Shown one piece after another: positions 1 to 8,325 of a DNA stretch of 64,000 nt. Position 1 is the stretch's first letter. The number at the start of each line of letters is the position of its first letter. This DNA comes from Reyranella massiliensis 521 (GTDB lineage: Bacteria > Pseudomonadota > Alphaproteobacteria > Reyranellales > Reyranellaceae), in NCBI GenBank assembly GCA_945860205.1, contig CAMARK010000003.1:28881-92880 (forward strand), given 5' to 3'. The notes under the pieces are model-generated. The model did no database searches, was not told the origin of the DNA, and saw nothing but the letters and a program-made list of their open reading frames with translations. Both the position numbers and the translations under genes were made by a program.

Positions 1-1876
1 GCGTGCCGACCTGCGGGGGACGCGCGGCGGGCGGCGTCCAGTCGAGCCGACCGCGGCCCACGACCCTGAGGGCGGTGATGTCGATGCGGCCGCCGGGCTG
101 GATATGGCCGAACAGCCGCTGGTGCTCGGCCTCGAACGCCTTTCGCGCCGCCTTGGGATCGAACACGGCGCCGATCGCCACCCGCACCGGCCATTGCTGG
201 CCGTCGTAACGAAGATCCGCCTCGCGCTCGATCACCACGGCATCGGCGCCAAAACCGTCTCTGGCCAACGCCTCGCGCGCCCGCGTCTCGATCTGGGCGA
301 AGCCCGCCTCCAGCGACGCGGCCTCGGCCTTGTCGAGATCGGCCAGGAACACTTGCAGGTAATCCTGCCGCACATCGGACTGCAGCATGCCCATGGCACA
401 GAAGGCGCCGGCGGCGCGCGGCAGCAGGGTGCGGCGGCAGCCCAGCGCCCGCGCGACGGCAGTGCCGTGCATCGGCCCGGCCCCGCCGGCGGCCACCAGG
501 GTGAAGGTCGCGGGATTGTGGCCGCGCTCGATGCTGAGCCGCTCCACCGCATGCAGCAGGTTCTGTTCCAGCAGCCGGATGACGCCGGCCGCCGCGTCCT
601 CGACCGAGAGGCCGAGCGGCTTGGCGAGTTTGGTTTCGACGGCCTTGCGCGCCAATGCACCATCGAGCGTGACGGCACCGCCGGCCAGCGGGCCGGGCCG
701 CAGCCGCCCGAGCACGAGCTGCGCGTCGGTGACGGTCGGGTTCTCGCCGCCCAGCCCATAGGCCGCGGGACCGGGCCGCGCACCGGCGCCCTGCGGGCCG
801 ACATGCAGCAGGCCTGCGTCGTCGACCCAGGCGACCGTGCCGCCGCCCGCGCCGACCGTGTGGATCTCCACCGACGGCGTGGTGAGGTGATAGCCGTCGA
901 TGGTGAGCTCGTCCGTCACCGGCACGTCGCCGCCCGCCATCACCATGACGTCGCAACTGGTGCCGCCGATCTCCATGGAAATCAGGTTGGCCTTTTCTCC
1001 GGGCGCCGCGCAGCCTTTCAGCGCGCCGACGCCGGCGGCCGGGCCCGACAGCACCAGCATCACCGGACGGGCCGCCACCTGGTCGACCGAGACGGCGCCG
1101 CCGTTGCTCTGCAGCAGCAGCAGCGAACGCGGCAGACCGAACTGGCGGAGCCGTTCATCCAGCGCCCGCAGGTAGCTCGTCACCTTGGGCGCCACATAGG
1201 CGTTCACCACGGCGGTCGAGCCGCGCTCGTACTCTCCCATGGTCGGCATCACGTCGCTCGACAGCGACACCCACTTGCCGCTCCAGACTTTGCCGAGTTG
1301 CGCGCCGACGCTGCGTTCGTGTGCGCCGTCGAGGAAGGAATTGAACAGACAGACCGCGACCGACTCGACGCCTTCGGCCGTAAAAACCTTGGCCGCCGCG
1401 TCGACATCCTCGGGCGCGAGTGCCGCCAGTTCCTTGCCGTCGGCTCCGATGCGTCCGCGCACCGGCAAGCGCAGGTAGCGCGGCACCAGCACCTCGGGGA
1501 ACGGCGCGCGATGGTCCCACTGGTTGTCGCGGATGCCGCGGCGGATTTCGAGCGAATCGCGGAAGCCTTCGGTCGTCAGCATCCCGACCTTGGCACCCTT
1601 CTTCTCCAGGATGGTGTTGGTGGCCACCGTCGAGCCGTGCACGAACAGCGCGCAGTCGCGCAGCAGTGCCGTCAGGCTGATGTCAAGCTGAAGCGCCGCC
1701 AGCCGCAGCACCCCCAGCACGCCTTCGCTGGGATCGGCCGGCACCGACGGCGCCTTGAAGATGCGCACGGCGCCCGCCGCATCGCGCAGCACCATGTCGG
1801 TAAAAGTGCCGCCGACATCGACGCCGATGCGCCACGGCACGACCAGGGAACCGGGGAGAGACGGAACGGCACTCAC
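1..1876 (-). CDS. hyuA: Hydantoinase/oxoprolinase family protein (HyuA-like), partial; C-terminus runs off the window
   Basis: Manual minus-strand translation from GTG at 1876: VSAVPSLPGSLVVPWRIGVDVGGTFTDMVLRDAAGAVRIFKAPSVP...; DVGGTFTD ATPase motif. The GTG overlaps the CaiB stop (GTGA). Missing from the ORF track because no stop lies in the window. Confidence 0.9.
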   Translation of the reverse strand, partial: MSAVPSLPGSLVVPWRIGVDVGGTFTDMVLRDAAGAVRIFKAPSVPADPSEGVLGVLRLAALQLDISLTALLRDCALFVHGSTVATNTILEKKGAKVGMLTTEGFRDSLEIRRGIRDNQWDHRAPFPEVLVPRYLRLPVRGRIGADGKELAALAPEDVDAAAKVFTAEGVESVAVCLFNSFLDGAHERSVGAQLGKVWSGKWVSLSSDVMPTMGEYERGSTAVVNAYVAPKVTSYLRALDERLRQFGLPRSLLLLQSNGGAVSVDQVAARPVMLVLSGPAAGVGALKGCAAPGEKANLISMEIGGTSCDVMVMAGGDVPVTDELTIDGYHLTTPSVEIHTVGAGGGTVAWVDDAGLLHVGPQGAGARPGPAAYGLGGENPTVTDAQLVLGRLRPGPLAGGAVTLDGALARKAVETKLAKPLGLSVEDAAAGVIRLLEQNLLHAVERLSIERGHNPATFTLVAAGGAGPMHGTAVARALGCRRTLLPRAAGAFCAMGMLQSDVRQDYLQVFLADLDKAEAASLEAGFAQIETRAREALARDGFGADAVVIEREADLRYDGQQWPVRVAIGAVFDPKAARKAFEAEHQRLFGHIQPGGRIDITALRVVGRGRLDWTPPAARPPQVGT

Positions 1877-3012
1877 TTGGCAAGCGCCCCGAGGACTTCG
1901 TCCGTATGTTCGCCCAGTTTCGGCGCGGAGCGCGGCGAGTGCGGCCGCACATGGTCGAAGGCGATCGGCAGGCCGACCACCTTGGGCCCGCCCGGCAACT
2001 GCTGCACCAGCTTGGACGCCGCCATCTGCTCGGTCTCGGCCAGCTCGCCGATGTCGTTCACCGCCGCGCAGGGCACGCCGGCGGCTTCCATCGCGTCCAG
2101 CCAGTGTGCGCGCGGCTTCAGCTTGAGCGCGTCGGCGATCATCGGCAGCAGTTCGACCTTGTGGGCGACGCGCTGTGCACTTTTGGCGAACTTGGGATCG
2201 GTCGCCCACTCGGGCCGCCCCAGCACCACCGCGCAGCGCGCCCACAGGCGATCATTGCCGGGCGCCAGGCAGATCGGATGATCCTCAGTGTCGAACGTCT
2301 GGTAGGGCACGATCACCGGGCTGCCGGTGCCGTGCCGCTTGGAGACCGAACCGTTGGCGAGGTAGCTGTTCACCTGGCCCTCTACCCAGTGTACCGCTGA
2401 GTCGAACAGCGAGGTGTCGACCAGGCAGCCCTTGCCGGTCTTGTCTCTCATACGGAGCGCCGCCAAAGCCCCAATCGTGCAGAACATGCCGGTCGCCTTG
2501 TCGTTGATCGAGGCACCGCAGAAGGTCGGCGGATCCTCCGGCCGGCCGGTCACGCTCATCATGCCGCCATAGGCCTGCAGCAGCGGATCGAACGCCGGCT
2601 TCATGCGAAGCGGCCCCTGATAGCCGAAGGCCCAGATCGAGCAATAGATCAGGCGCGGATGGCGCAGCAGCATCGACTCGGGGCCAATGCCGACCTCGTC
2701 GACGACGCCGGGCCGCAAATTCTGGATCAATATGTCGGCGGTCTCGCAAAGCCTGTGCAGCTTGTCGACATCGGCCGCCAGCTTGAGGTCGAGTACGACC
2801 GAGCGCTTGTTGCGGTTCTGTGAATAGAAATAGAGCGAGGTCTCGCCGTCGGGCCCGAACGGAGGGCCCCAGATGCGCGCATCGTCGCCACCGTCGGGCT
2901 TCTCGATCTTGATCACGTCGGCGCCCATGTCGGCCAGCAGCACGCCGGCCAGCGGCCCGGCCAGCGCCTGGCCGACCTCGATGACGCGAACTCCTTCCAG
3001 CGGCAGTGTCAC
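1873..3012 (-). CDS. CaiB/BaiF family CoA-transferase
   Basis: MTLPLEGVRVIEVGQALAGPLAGVLLADMGADVIKIEKPDGGD...; classic family N-terminus. Confidence 0.95.
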   Translation of the reverse strand: MTLPLEGVRVIEVGQALAGPLAGVLLADMGADVIKIEKPDGGDDARIWGPPFGPDGETSLYFYSQNRNKRSVVLDLKLAADVDKLHRLCETADILIQNLRPGVVDEVGIGPESMLLRHPRLIYCSIWAFGYQGPLRMKPAFDPLLQAYGGMMSVTGRPEDPPTFCGASINDKATGMFCTIGALAALRMRDKTGKGCLVDTSLFDSAVHWVEGQVNSYLANGSVSKRHGTGSPVIVPYQTFDTEDHPICLAPGNDRLWARCAVVLGRPEWATDPKFAKSAQRVAHKVELLPMIADALKLKPRAHWLDAMEAAGVPCAAVNDIGELAETEQMAASKLVQQLPGGPKVVGLPIAFDHVRPHSPRSAPKLGEHTDEVLGALAK

Positions 3013-3234
3013 GACGACCTCTCTCTCATGGCAGCTGGCATCCTAGCCGCTGCGACCTGCAAAGGGCTATGCGCAGGTCGCTCGCGAGGCGGAACGTTTT
3101 TGGTTCGGAAAGGCTCGGGCGGTGCTGCAGAGGCTGCGGCCGCCAAGCCGGTTTTTTCGGTACAGGTGCATTGAAATTGCAATAGCTCGGCCGGTCTCGC
3201 ATCATCGTCCGGCCATCCGAAAACAGAAAGTCGC

Positions 3235-3498
3235 ATGAGCAACCTGGTCCTCATCATCTGGGGTTTGTTTGGAACCCTTGTCCTTATGGGGGCCGGGCTC
3301 GGCTGGTGGTACGGCACGGCGACGTTCTACCTGCGTGACATCGGGGAAGAGTACATGCCGAAGGCCATAGGCCGGGGCCGCCGCGTGCGACGCCACGTGC
3401 GCCGTGTCGGCCTGACGATCATCGGCGCCGCAGGCGGCGCGGTCGCGGCCTTTGCCCTTGTCACGCTCCTCGGCCAACTCGCCGCGCGCGGCGGCTGA
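3235..3498 (+). CDS. Small membrane protein of unknown function
   Basis: 87 aa ORF with two hydrophobic segments. Confidence 0.55.
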   Translation: MSNLVLIIWGLFGTLVLMGAGLGWWYGTATFYLRDIGEEYMPKAIGRGRRVRRHVRRVGLTIIGAAGGAVAAFALVTLLGQLAARGG

Positions 3499-3507
3499 GG
3501 CGATCGG

Positions 3508-3740
3508 CTAGGCGGGCAACGCCGCCGTGATCAGGATCTCGATCAGGTCGCCCTCGGGCATGTCGACTGCACGAACGAGCGCACCGGACCCTCGCCGTCG
3601 AGCATTCATGCCGCCCACACGCGGTCGAAGGCGGGCTTCCGGTCGTGGTCGGTCACCACCACGTCGGCGCGCAGGATGCGCGTCCGGTCGATGCCGGCTC
3701 TCTTCAGGTGCGCGTCGAGCAGCGCCAGGGTCGCGGCGGT
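3508..3740 (-). pseudogene. Truncated, frameshifted duplicate of the RidA-family gene at 4803-5180
   Basis: Nucleotide sequence from the stop codon at 3508 to about 3740 aligns by eye with 4803-5037 (MPEGDLIEILITAALPA vs MPEGDLVEILITAALPA). About 1 nt is missing near 3565, and the 5' part of the gene is absent. Confidence 0.85.
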
Positions 3741-4186
3741 CAGGGAACGCCGCGACGGCCGCTGATCCGGTCGATGTGGACACGGAAATACAGGAGCTCC
3801 AGCGGGCGCTCCTTGCCGTCGATGATCGTCTTCACGTAACCCGGTTCCCACCAGACGGGACGTCTTTGCGGGAGCGTGTGCGCATGCCGCCGGTCGGCGT
3901 CGTACCGTGGCGTGTCCGGCAGCTCTTCGTAGCGCCCCTGAACGATCGCGGTCTCCCACTTCTCCACGTTGATCAGTTCGTCCGCTTCCACGCAGACGCG
4001 GGGATTGGCGCGCATCGAGACGATCTTTTCGCCGAGCGTCGAAAAGCTGTAGAGGCACTCCGCGTCGTAGGCGAACGACATCGGGACGATGTGGGGTTGG
4101 CCGTCCCGGACATAGGCCAGCCGGGCCAGTCGCGTGCGGTCGAGCAGGGCGATGCTGGCCTGCCGGGTCATTGTCTCGATCAACAT
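3740..4186 (-). CDS. Pyridoxamine 5'-phosphate oxidase family protein
   Basis: MLIETMTRQASIALLDRTRLARLAYVRDGQPHIVPMSFAYDAECLYSFSTLGEKI..., PPOX/FMN-binding split-barrel pattern. C-terminus abuts the RidA fragment. Confidence 0.8.
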   Translation of the reverse strand: MLIETMTRQASIALLDRTRLARLAYVRDGQPHIVPMSFAYDAECLYSFSTLGEKIVSMRANPRVCVEADELINVEKWETAIVQGRYEELPDTPRYDADRRHAHTLPQRRPVWWEPGYVKTIIDGKERPLELLYFRVHIDRISGRRGVP

Positions 4187-4237
4187 GGCGGTGACCTTCA
4201 GGGGGTGGGCGAGATCGATCCTTGTGGGCTCCTGGAG

Positions 4238-4423
4238 TCAGGGACGAGAGAGCGGGACCTGGCCGAGCGCGTCGAGGGCGCCGAGCAGCCAGAGGATGAC
4301 CAGCACCAGGAGGAAGAGGCCGAAGGCAGCCCCCAGCCCGTGCACGCCATGGAAACTGTAGCCGTACCAGCTGCCGCCGCCGAGCAGCACGATCAGCAGG
4401 AGGACGATGAGAACTGTGACCAT
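4238..4423 (-). CDS. Small hydrophobic protein (DUF3309-like)
   Basis: MVTVLIVLLLIVLLGGGSWYGYSFHGVHGLGAAFGLFLLVLVILWLLGALDALGQVPLSRP; the longer ORF in the track probably starts at the internal ATG at 4423. Confidence 0.55.
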   Translation of the reverse strand: MVTVLIVLLLIVLLGGGSWYGYSFHGVHGLGAAFGLFLLVLVILWLLGALDALGQVPLSRP

Positions 4424-4560
4424 GGCGCCCCTCGGTTCGTTGCCGCTCCGGCCCGCTCGCGGACACGGCAACAGAACATGACGCCGCCGCCGGCCGTTTG
4501 ACCTGTATCAACGACTGCCGGCGGAATCGGCCTAGCGTTCGTTTCGCAGGAGGCTCGAAA

Positions 4561-4806
4561 ATGTCGTATCGCATTGCCGGCGTCCTTCTCGCGTGCGGCC
4601 TGCTGGCGGCCTGTGCCGTCGGCGAGACGCAACGCGTTCCACCCTCGGCGACGACGGTGGAGGGGGCCTGTGCGGCGGGCGGGTTCGTTCCGGGAACGGA
4701 CCCCTATACGGCGTGCGTGCAACGCATGATCGATACGCGGCGGCGAGGCCGGTTCGGCCCGGGCGCCGACGAGCCGCTCATCTCGCGGAGCGCCGCGGCC
4801 GACTAG
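4561..4806 (+). CDS. Small putative lipoprotein
   Basis: MSYRIAGVLLACGLLAACAVGETQ..., signal peptide with lipobox LLAAC; AGGAGG upstream. Confidence 0.65.
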   Translation: MSYRIAGVLLACGLLAACAVGETQRVPPSATTVEGACAAGGFVPGTDPYTACVQRMIDTRRRGRFGPGADEPLISRSAAAD

Positions 4807-5180
4807 GCCGGCAGCGCCGCCGTGATCAGGATCTCGACCAGGTCGCCCTCGGGCATGACGTACTGCACGAACGAGCGCACCGGGCCCTCGCCATCGGGCA
4901 TCCACGCCGACCACACCCGGTCGAAGGCGGGCTTCTGGTCGTGGTCGGTCACCACCACATCGGCACGCAGGATGCGCGTGCGGTCGATGCCGGCCTTCTT
5001 CAGGTGCGCGTCGAGCGCCGCCAGGGTCGCGGCGGTCTGGCCCGGCAGGTCGAGCGACTTGTCGGGCGAGGTCGCCACGGCATTGAGCAGACCGCCGCCG
5101 CCCGGGAAGCGATAGATCGACACCGCCGATTTGGCAGGCAGGGTATTGTTGGGAACGCGGGCGATGTCGGGGTGGGGCAT
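4803..5180 (-). CDS. RidA family protein
   Basis: MPHPDIARVPNNTLPAKSAVSIYRFPGGGGLLNAVATSPDKSLDLPGQTAATLAALDAHLKKAGIDRTRILRADVVVTDHD...MPEGDLVEILITAALPA. Confidence 0.85.
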   Translation of the reverse strand: MPHPDIARVPNNTLPAKSAVSIYRFPGGGGLLNAVATSPDKSLDLPGQTAATLAALDAHLKKAGIDRTRILRADVVVTDHDQKPAFDRVWSAWMPDGEGPVRSFVQYVMPEGDLVEILITAALPA

Positions 5181-5204
5181 GTCGAATTCTCTCCCTTGCG
5201 CAGC

Positions 5205-5534
5205 CTAGCGATTGCGTCCGGCGACATACTTCCGAAGGGCACTGTTGATCTCCGTCTGATAGCCGCGGCCGCGACCGCGCGCCTTGAACCAGGCGACGAT
5301 GTCGGAATCGAGCCGGATCGTCACCGGCTGCTTGACCGGCCGGTAGAGGTCGCCGCGCCGCGCCAGCCGCCAGTTGGCGGCCGGTGCCTCGGGAATGTCC
5401 TTGGTATCGATCGCTTCGTCCGCCTTTGCCTCCAGGGCGGCGAGCTGCCGCCGCTCTACCGGGCTAAGGGGCTTCCGCTTCGTAGCGCCGACGCTCGTGT
5501 GAAGTCGCTTTCCGCGCACCGATGATCCTCGCAA
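5205..5534 (-). CDS. brnA: BrnA family antitoxin
   Basis: ...VKQPVTIRLDSDIVAWFKARGRGRGYQTEINSALRKYVAGRNR, BrnA C-terminal signature; the start may be internal (e.g. the VRGKRL GTG). Confidence 0.88.
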   Translation of the reverse strand: MRGSSVRGKRLHTSVGATKRKPLSPVERRQLAALEAKADEAIDTKDIPEAPAANWRLARRGDLYRPVKQPVTIRLDSDIVAWFKARGRGRGYQTEINSALRKYVAGRNR

Positions 5535-5751
5535 GATTTGCCTCCTCGCCTCTCGGGTAGGTGTGGACGACCACCACCAGTGTCACCGTCCCCACGACGC
5601 CGATGGCATGCCACCTCTGTTCGCCGTCGATCACGCGGTCCGGGACAATGACATGCAACGGATCATCCCAGACGCGACGCGCCAACTCGAAGGAGACGCC
5701 GTGCTTGGCCAGATTCGTCCGTGCTTTCCCGGGATCCCAATCAAACCGCAC
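5464..5751 (-). CDS. brnT: BrnT family toxin
   Basis: VRFDWDPGKARTNLAKHGVSFELARRVWDDPLHVIVPDRVIDGEQRWHAIGVVGTVTLVVVVHTYPRGEEANLARIIGARKATSHERRRYEAEAP. Track start (TTG at 5787) is likely too early; a GTG at 5751 follows AAGAGG. Confidence 0.9.
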   Translation of the reverse strand: MRFDWDPGKARTNLAKHGVSFELARRVWDDPLHVIVPDRVIDGEQRWHAIGVVGTVTLVVVVHTYPRGEEANLARIIGARKATSHERRRYEAEAP

Positions 5752-5764
5752 CGGCACCTCTTGA

Positions 5765-5786
5765 TACGTATATAAATGTACGTACA
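5765..5786. promoter_or_regulatory. Putative brnTA operator
   Basis: TACGTA-tataaatg-TACGTA with the perfect 10-bp palindrome TGTACGTACA at 5777-5786, directly upstream of brnT. Confidence 0.45.
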
Positions 5787-5886
5787 ATATCTGCCGATTT
5801 CAAGGGCCTGTTACCGCATTTTGAAAGGCTGATCACACCGTCGCGTTCGAGGTCAACTTCGAGCAGTATCATTGAGGAGGCCGACC

Positions 5887-6200
5887 ATGACCTACATTGC
5901 CCGGCGCAATCGAGCCCGCTGTCCCAACCATCCCGGAGCGCTGCTGCGAGAGGACGTGATCCCGGCCACCGGCCGGACCAAGTCGGAGATCGCGAGACTG
6001 CTCGGCATCTCGCGCCAACACCTCTACGACACCTGGGCGAACGCAAGCCGGTGTCGCCTCCTGTCGCGGTTCGCCTCGGCAAGCTGTTCGGCGATGGCGC
6101 CGGAGCATGGACGCGCATGCAGGCGGCCTACGATACCTGGCATGCCGAGCAGGAAGAGGATGTAAGCGGCATCCCGACGATCCGGGCGAAAGCGGCTTAG
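5887..6200 (+). pseudogene. higA: HigA family antitoxin, frameshifted
   Basis: MTYIARRNRARCPNHPGALLREDVIPATGRTKSEIARLLGISRQHLYD (frame of 5887) continues in another frame as GERKPVSPPVAVRLGKLFGDGAGAWTRMQAAYDTWHAEQEEDVSGIPTIRAKAA to 6200. A 1-nt loss near 6031 explains it. Confidence 0.85.
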
Positions 6201-6268
6201 GTCGCCGAAGCGAAGGATCCTTCGCTTAAGCGCGGGAGTGACCCCGCGCGACTCAGGATGACAAAGGT
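6199..6268. repeat. Short palindromic intergenic repeat-like element
   Basis: Perfect 16-bp palindrome GCGAAGGATCCTTCGC at 6210-6225, followed by GCGCGGGagtgaCCCCGCGC hairpin and CTCAGGATGACAAA. Confidence 0.5.
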
Positions 6269-6313
6269 GGCCATCCCATTGCTAAAACTTCGAGTGGGCC
6301 CTATCTGATTCAG

Positions 6314-8029
6314 ATGCGCGAGCCCCTCTCCGAATCCCAGCTCTCCGACATCATCGAGCAGGCGCGCGGTCAGGCGCCGGCCGATCTTGTGATCAAGGAT
6401 GTCAGCATCCTCGACCTCACTTCAGGCGAGATCAAAACCGGCGACATCGCGATCGCCGGCGACCGCATCGTCGGCACCCACGAGAGCTATAGGGGCGCCG
6501 CCGAGATCGACGGCCGCGGCCTCACGGCCGTGCCGGGCTTCATCGATGCCCACGTCCATTGCGAATCCACCCTGGTCACGCCGCTGGAGTTCGACCGCTG
6601 CGTCGTGCCGCGCGGCACCACCACGGCGATCTGCGATCCGCACGAGATTAGCAACGTGCTGGGCATCCCGGGACTCAAATACTTTCTGGAGTGCGCGGCC
6701 GTCACGGTGATGGACCTGCGCGTGCAACTCTCGTCGTGCGTGCCGTCGAGCCATCTCGAAACCTCGGGCGCCACGCTCGAGGCGGAGGACCTGTTGCCGT
6801 TCAAGAGCCACCCTAAGGTGCTGGGGCTGGCCGAGTTCATGAACGTGCCGGGCGTGCTGGCGCGCGATCCCAAGGTGCTGAAGAAGCTTGCGGCGTTTTC
6901 GGATGTGCAGATCGACGGCCATTCGCCGCTGCTCTCCTCCTACGATCTCAACGCCTATATCGCGGCCGGCGTGCGCAACTGCCACGAGACGACGTCCGCG
7001 GAGGAAGCTCGGGAGAAGCTGCGCAAGGGCATGCAGATCCTGGTGCGCGAGGGCACAGTCTCCAAGGATCTCGCGGCGCTGGCCGAGCTGATCACCACCG
7101 AGCGCGCGCCGTTCCTGGCCTTCTGCACCGACGACCGCAACCCGCTCGACATCGCCGAGGAGGGCCATGTCGACTATCTGATCCGCGCCGCGATCAAGAA
7201 GGGCGTAAAACCGCTCAACGCCTATCGCGCCGCCACCTGGTCGGCGGCCCGGCATTTCGGGCTGTTCGATCGCGGCCTGGTGGCGCCGGGCCAGCGCGCC
7301 GATCTCGTGCTGCTGGAGGATTTCGAGACCTGCGCGGTGAAGAGCGTGATCTGCCGCGGGAGTCTGGTGACGCCGGATCGTTTCAGGACACGGCCCGATG
7401 TGCCCCTGGTCGGGCTCGATTCGGTGAAGCTCAGGCCCGTGACCGCGGAGACGTTCCGCGTTCCGGCGGGCGCCTCAGGTTCGCCGCCGGTGATCGGCGT
7501 GCGGCCGGGCCAGATCCTGACGGACCGGCTCTCGGTCCCGGTGAAACGGCAGAATGGCGCGCTGGTGGCCGATGTCGCCTCGGACGTGCTCAAGGTGGCG
7601 GTGCTCGGCCGGCACAATACCGAGGGCAAGGTCGGGCGCGGGTTCGTCAAAGGGTTCGGCCTCACCCGCGGCGCCATCGCCTCGTCGATCGGCCACGACA
7701 GCCACAATGTCTGCGTCATCGGCTGCAACGATGCCGACATGGCCGTGGCCGTGAACCGGCTGATCGAATTGAAAGGCGGCTTCGCGGCGGCCGTCGATGG
7801 CAAGGTGGTGGCCGAGCTGGCGCTGCCCATCGCCGGGCTGATGAGCGACCGGCCGTTCGAGGAGGTGGAGCAGGGGCTGCGCCGCCTGCGCGCGGCCGTG
7901 CTGGGCCTCGGCACCACCCTGCACGAGCCCTTCCTGCAGATGGCCTTCCTGCCCCTGCCGGTGATCCCGCACCTCCGCATCACCGATAAGGGCCTGGTCG
8001 ACGTCGACAAGTTCGAACTGGTGGCCTGA
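6314..8029 (+). CDS. ade: Adenine deaminase
   Basis: 571 aa; ...GLTAVPGFIDAHVHCESTLVTPLEFDRCVVPRGTTTAICDPHEISNVLG..., GFIDAHVHxES metal site. Confidence 0.93.
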   Translation: MREPLSESQLSDIIEQARGQAPADLVIKDVSILDLTSGEIKTGDIAIAGDRIVGTHESYRGAAEIDGRGLTAVPGFIDAHVHCESTLVTPLEFDRCVVPRGTTTAICDPHEISNVLGIPGLKYFLECAAVTVMDLRVQLSSCVPSSHLETSGATLEAEDLLPFKSHPKVLGLAEFMNVPGVLARDPKVLKKLAAFSDVQIDGHSPLLSSYDLNAYIAAGVRNCHETTSAEEAREKLRKGMQILVREGTVSKDLAALAELITTERAPFLAFCTDDRNPLDIAEEGHVDYLIRAAIKKGVKPLNAYRAATWSAARHFGLFDRGLVAPGQRADLVLLEDFETCAVKSVICRGSLVTPDRFRTRPDVPLVGLDSVKLRPVTAETFRVPAGASGSPPVIGVRPGQILTDRLSVPVKRQNGALVADVASDVLKVAVLGRHNTEGKVGRGFVKGFGLTRGAIASSIGHDSHNVCVIGCNDADMAVAVNRLIELKGGFAAAVDGKVVAELALPIAGLMSDRPFEEVEQGLRRLRAAVLGLGTTLHEPFLQMAFLPLPVIPHLRITDKGLVDVDKFELVA

Positions 8030-8036
8030 CCTGGAC

Positions 8037-8066
8037 TTGCAAGTTCAGCAGGTTTAAGGCTATATT
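8037..8066 (+). promoter_or_regulatory. Candidate sigma70 promoter (TTGCAA-N18-TATATT)
   Basis: -35-like TTGCAA at 8037-8042 and -10-like TATATT at 8061-8066, just after the ade stop. Confidence 0.35.
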
Positions 8067-8102
8067 CCTGATATCGTCACCACGATTTGCATCTACTGCG
8101 CG

Positions 8103-8135
8103 GGCCGCCCGGTCACTGCCCGGAGCGGCCTTTTT
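8103..8135 (+). terminator. Rho-independent terminator
   Basis: GGCCGCCCGG-tcactgc-CCGGaGCGGCC followed by TTTTT. Confidence 0.8.
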
Positions 8136-8250
8136 CGTGGCCGGTGGCAGCCCGAGTGACTAATTGACAGGTCCGCGATTCGGACCCCGGTCGAAAATGC
8201 ACGCGGCGCTGTCTGGAAAGTCTGCGACAAGCGCTTGGCGTCGCTCGTGA

Positions 8251-8296
8251 ATCCGGCGCCGGCCAGGTGACTTTACGGACACCTGGCCGGACGGAT
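8251..8296. repeat. Long hairpin (inverted repeat)
   Basis: ATCCG-gcg-CCGGCCAGGTG-actttacgga-CACCTGGCCGG-a-CGGAT between convergent genes. Confidence 0.7.
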
Positions 8297-8325
8297 TCGG
8301 GACAACACGTGTTCGGAATATCGTC

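Noticed and set aside
104-2281. 725-aa plus-strand ORF
   Set aside because: Antisense shadow of hyuA and caiB; its composition (RHRHQ-rich) is typical of high-GC shadow frames.
5887-6200. Recoding (programmed frameshift or Sec) in higA
   Set aside because: The break is explained by a simple 1-nt loss (GACA-CCTGGG), no slippery site is evident, and the partner toxin is also decayed.
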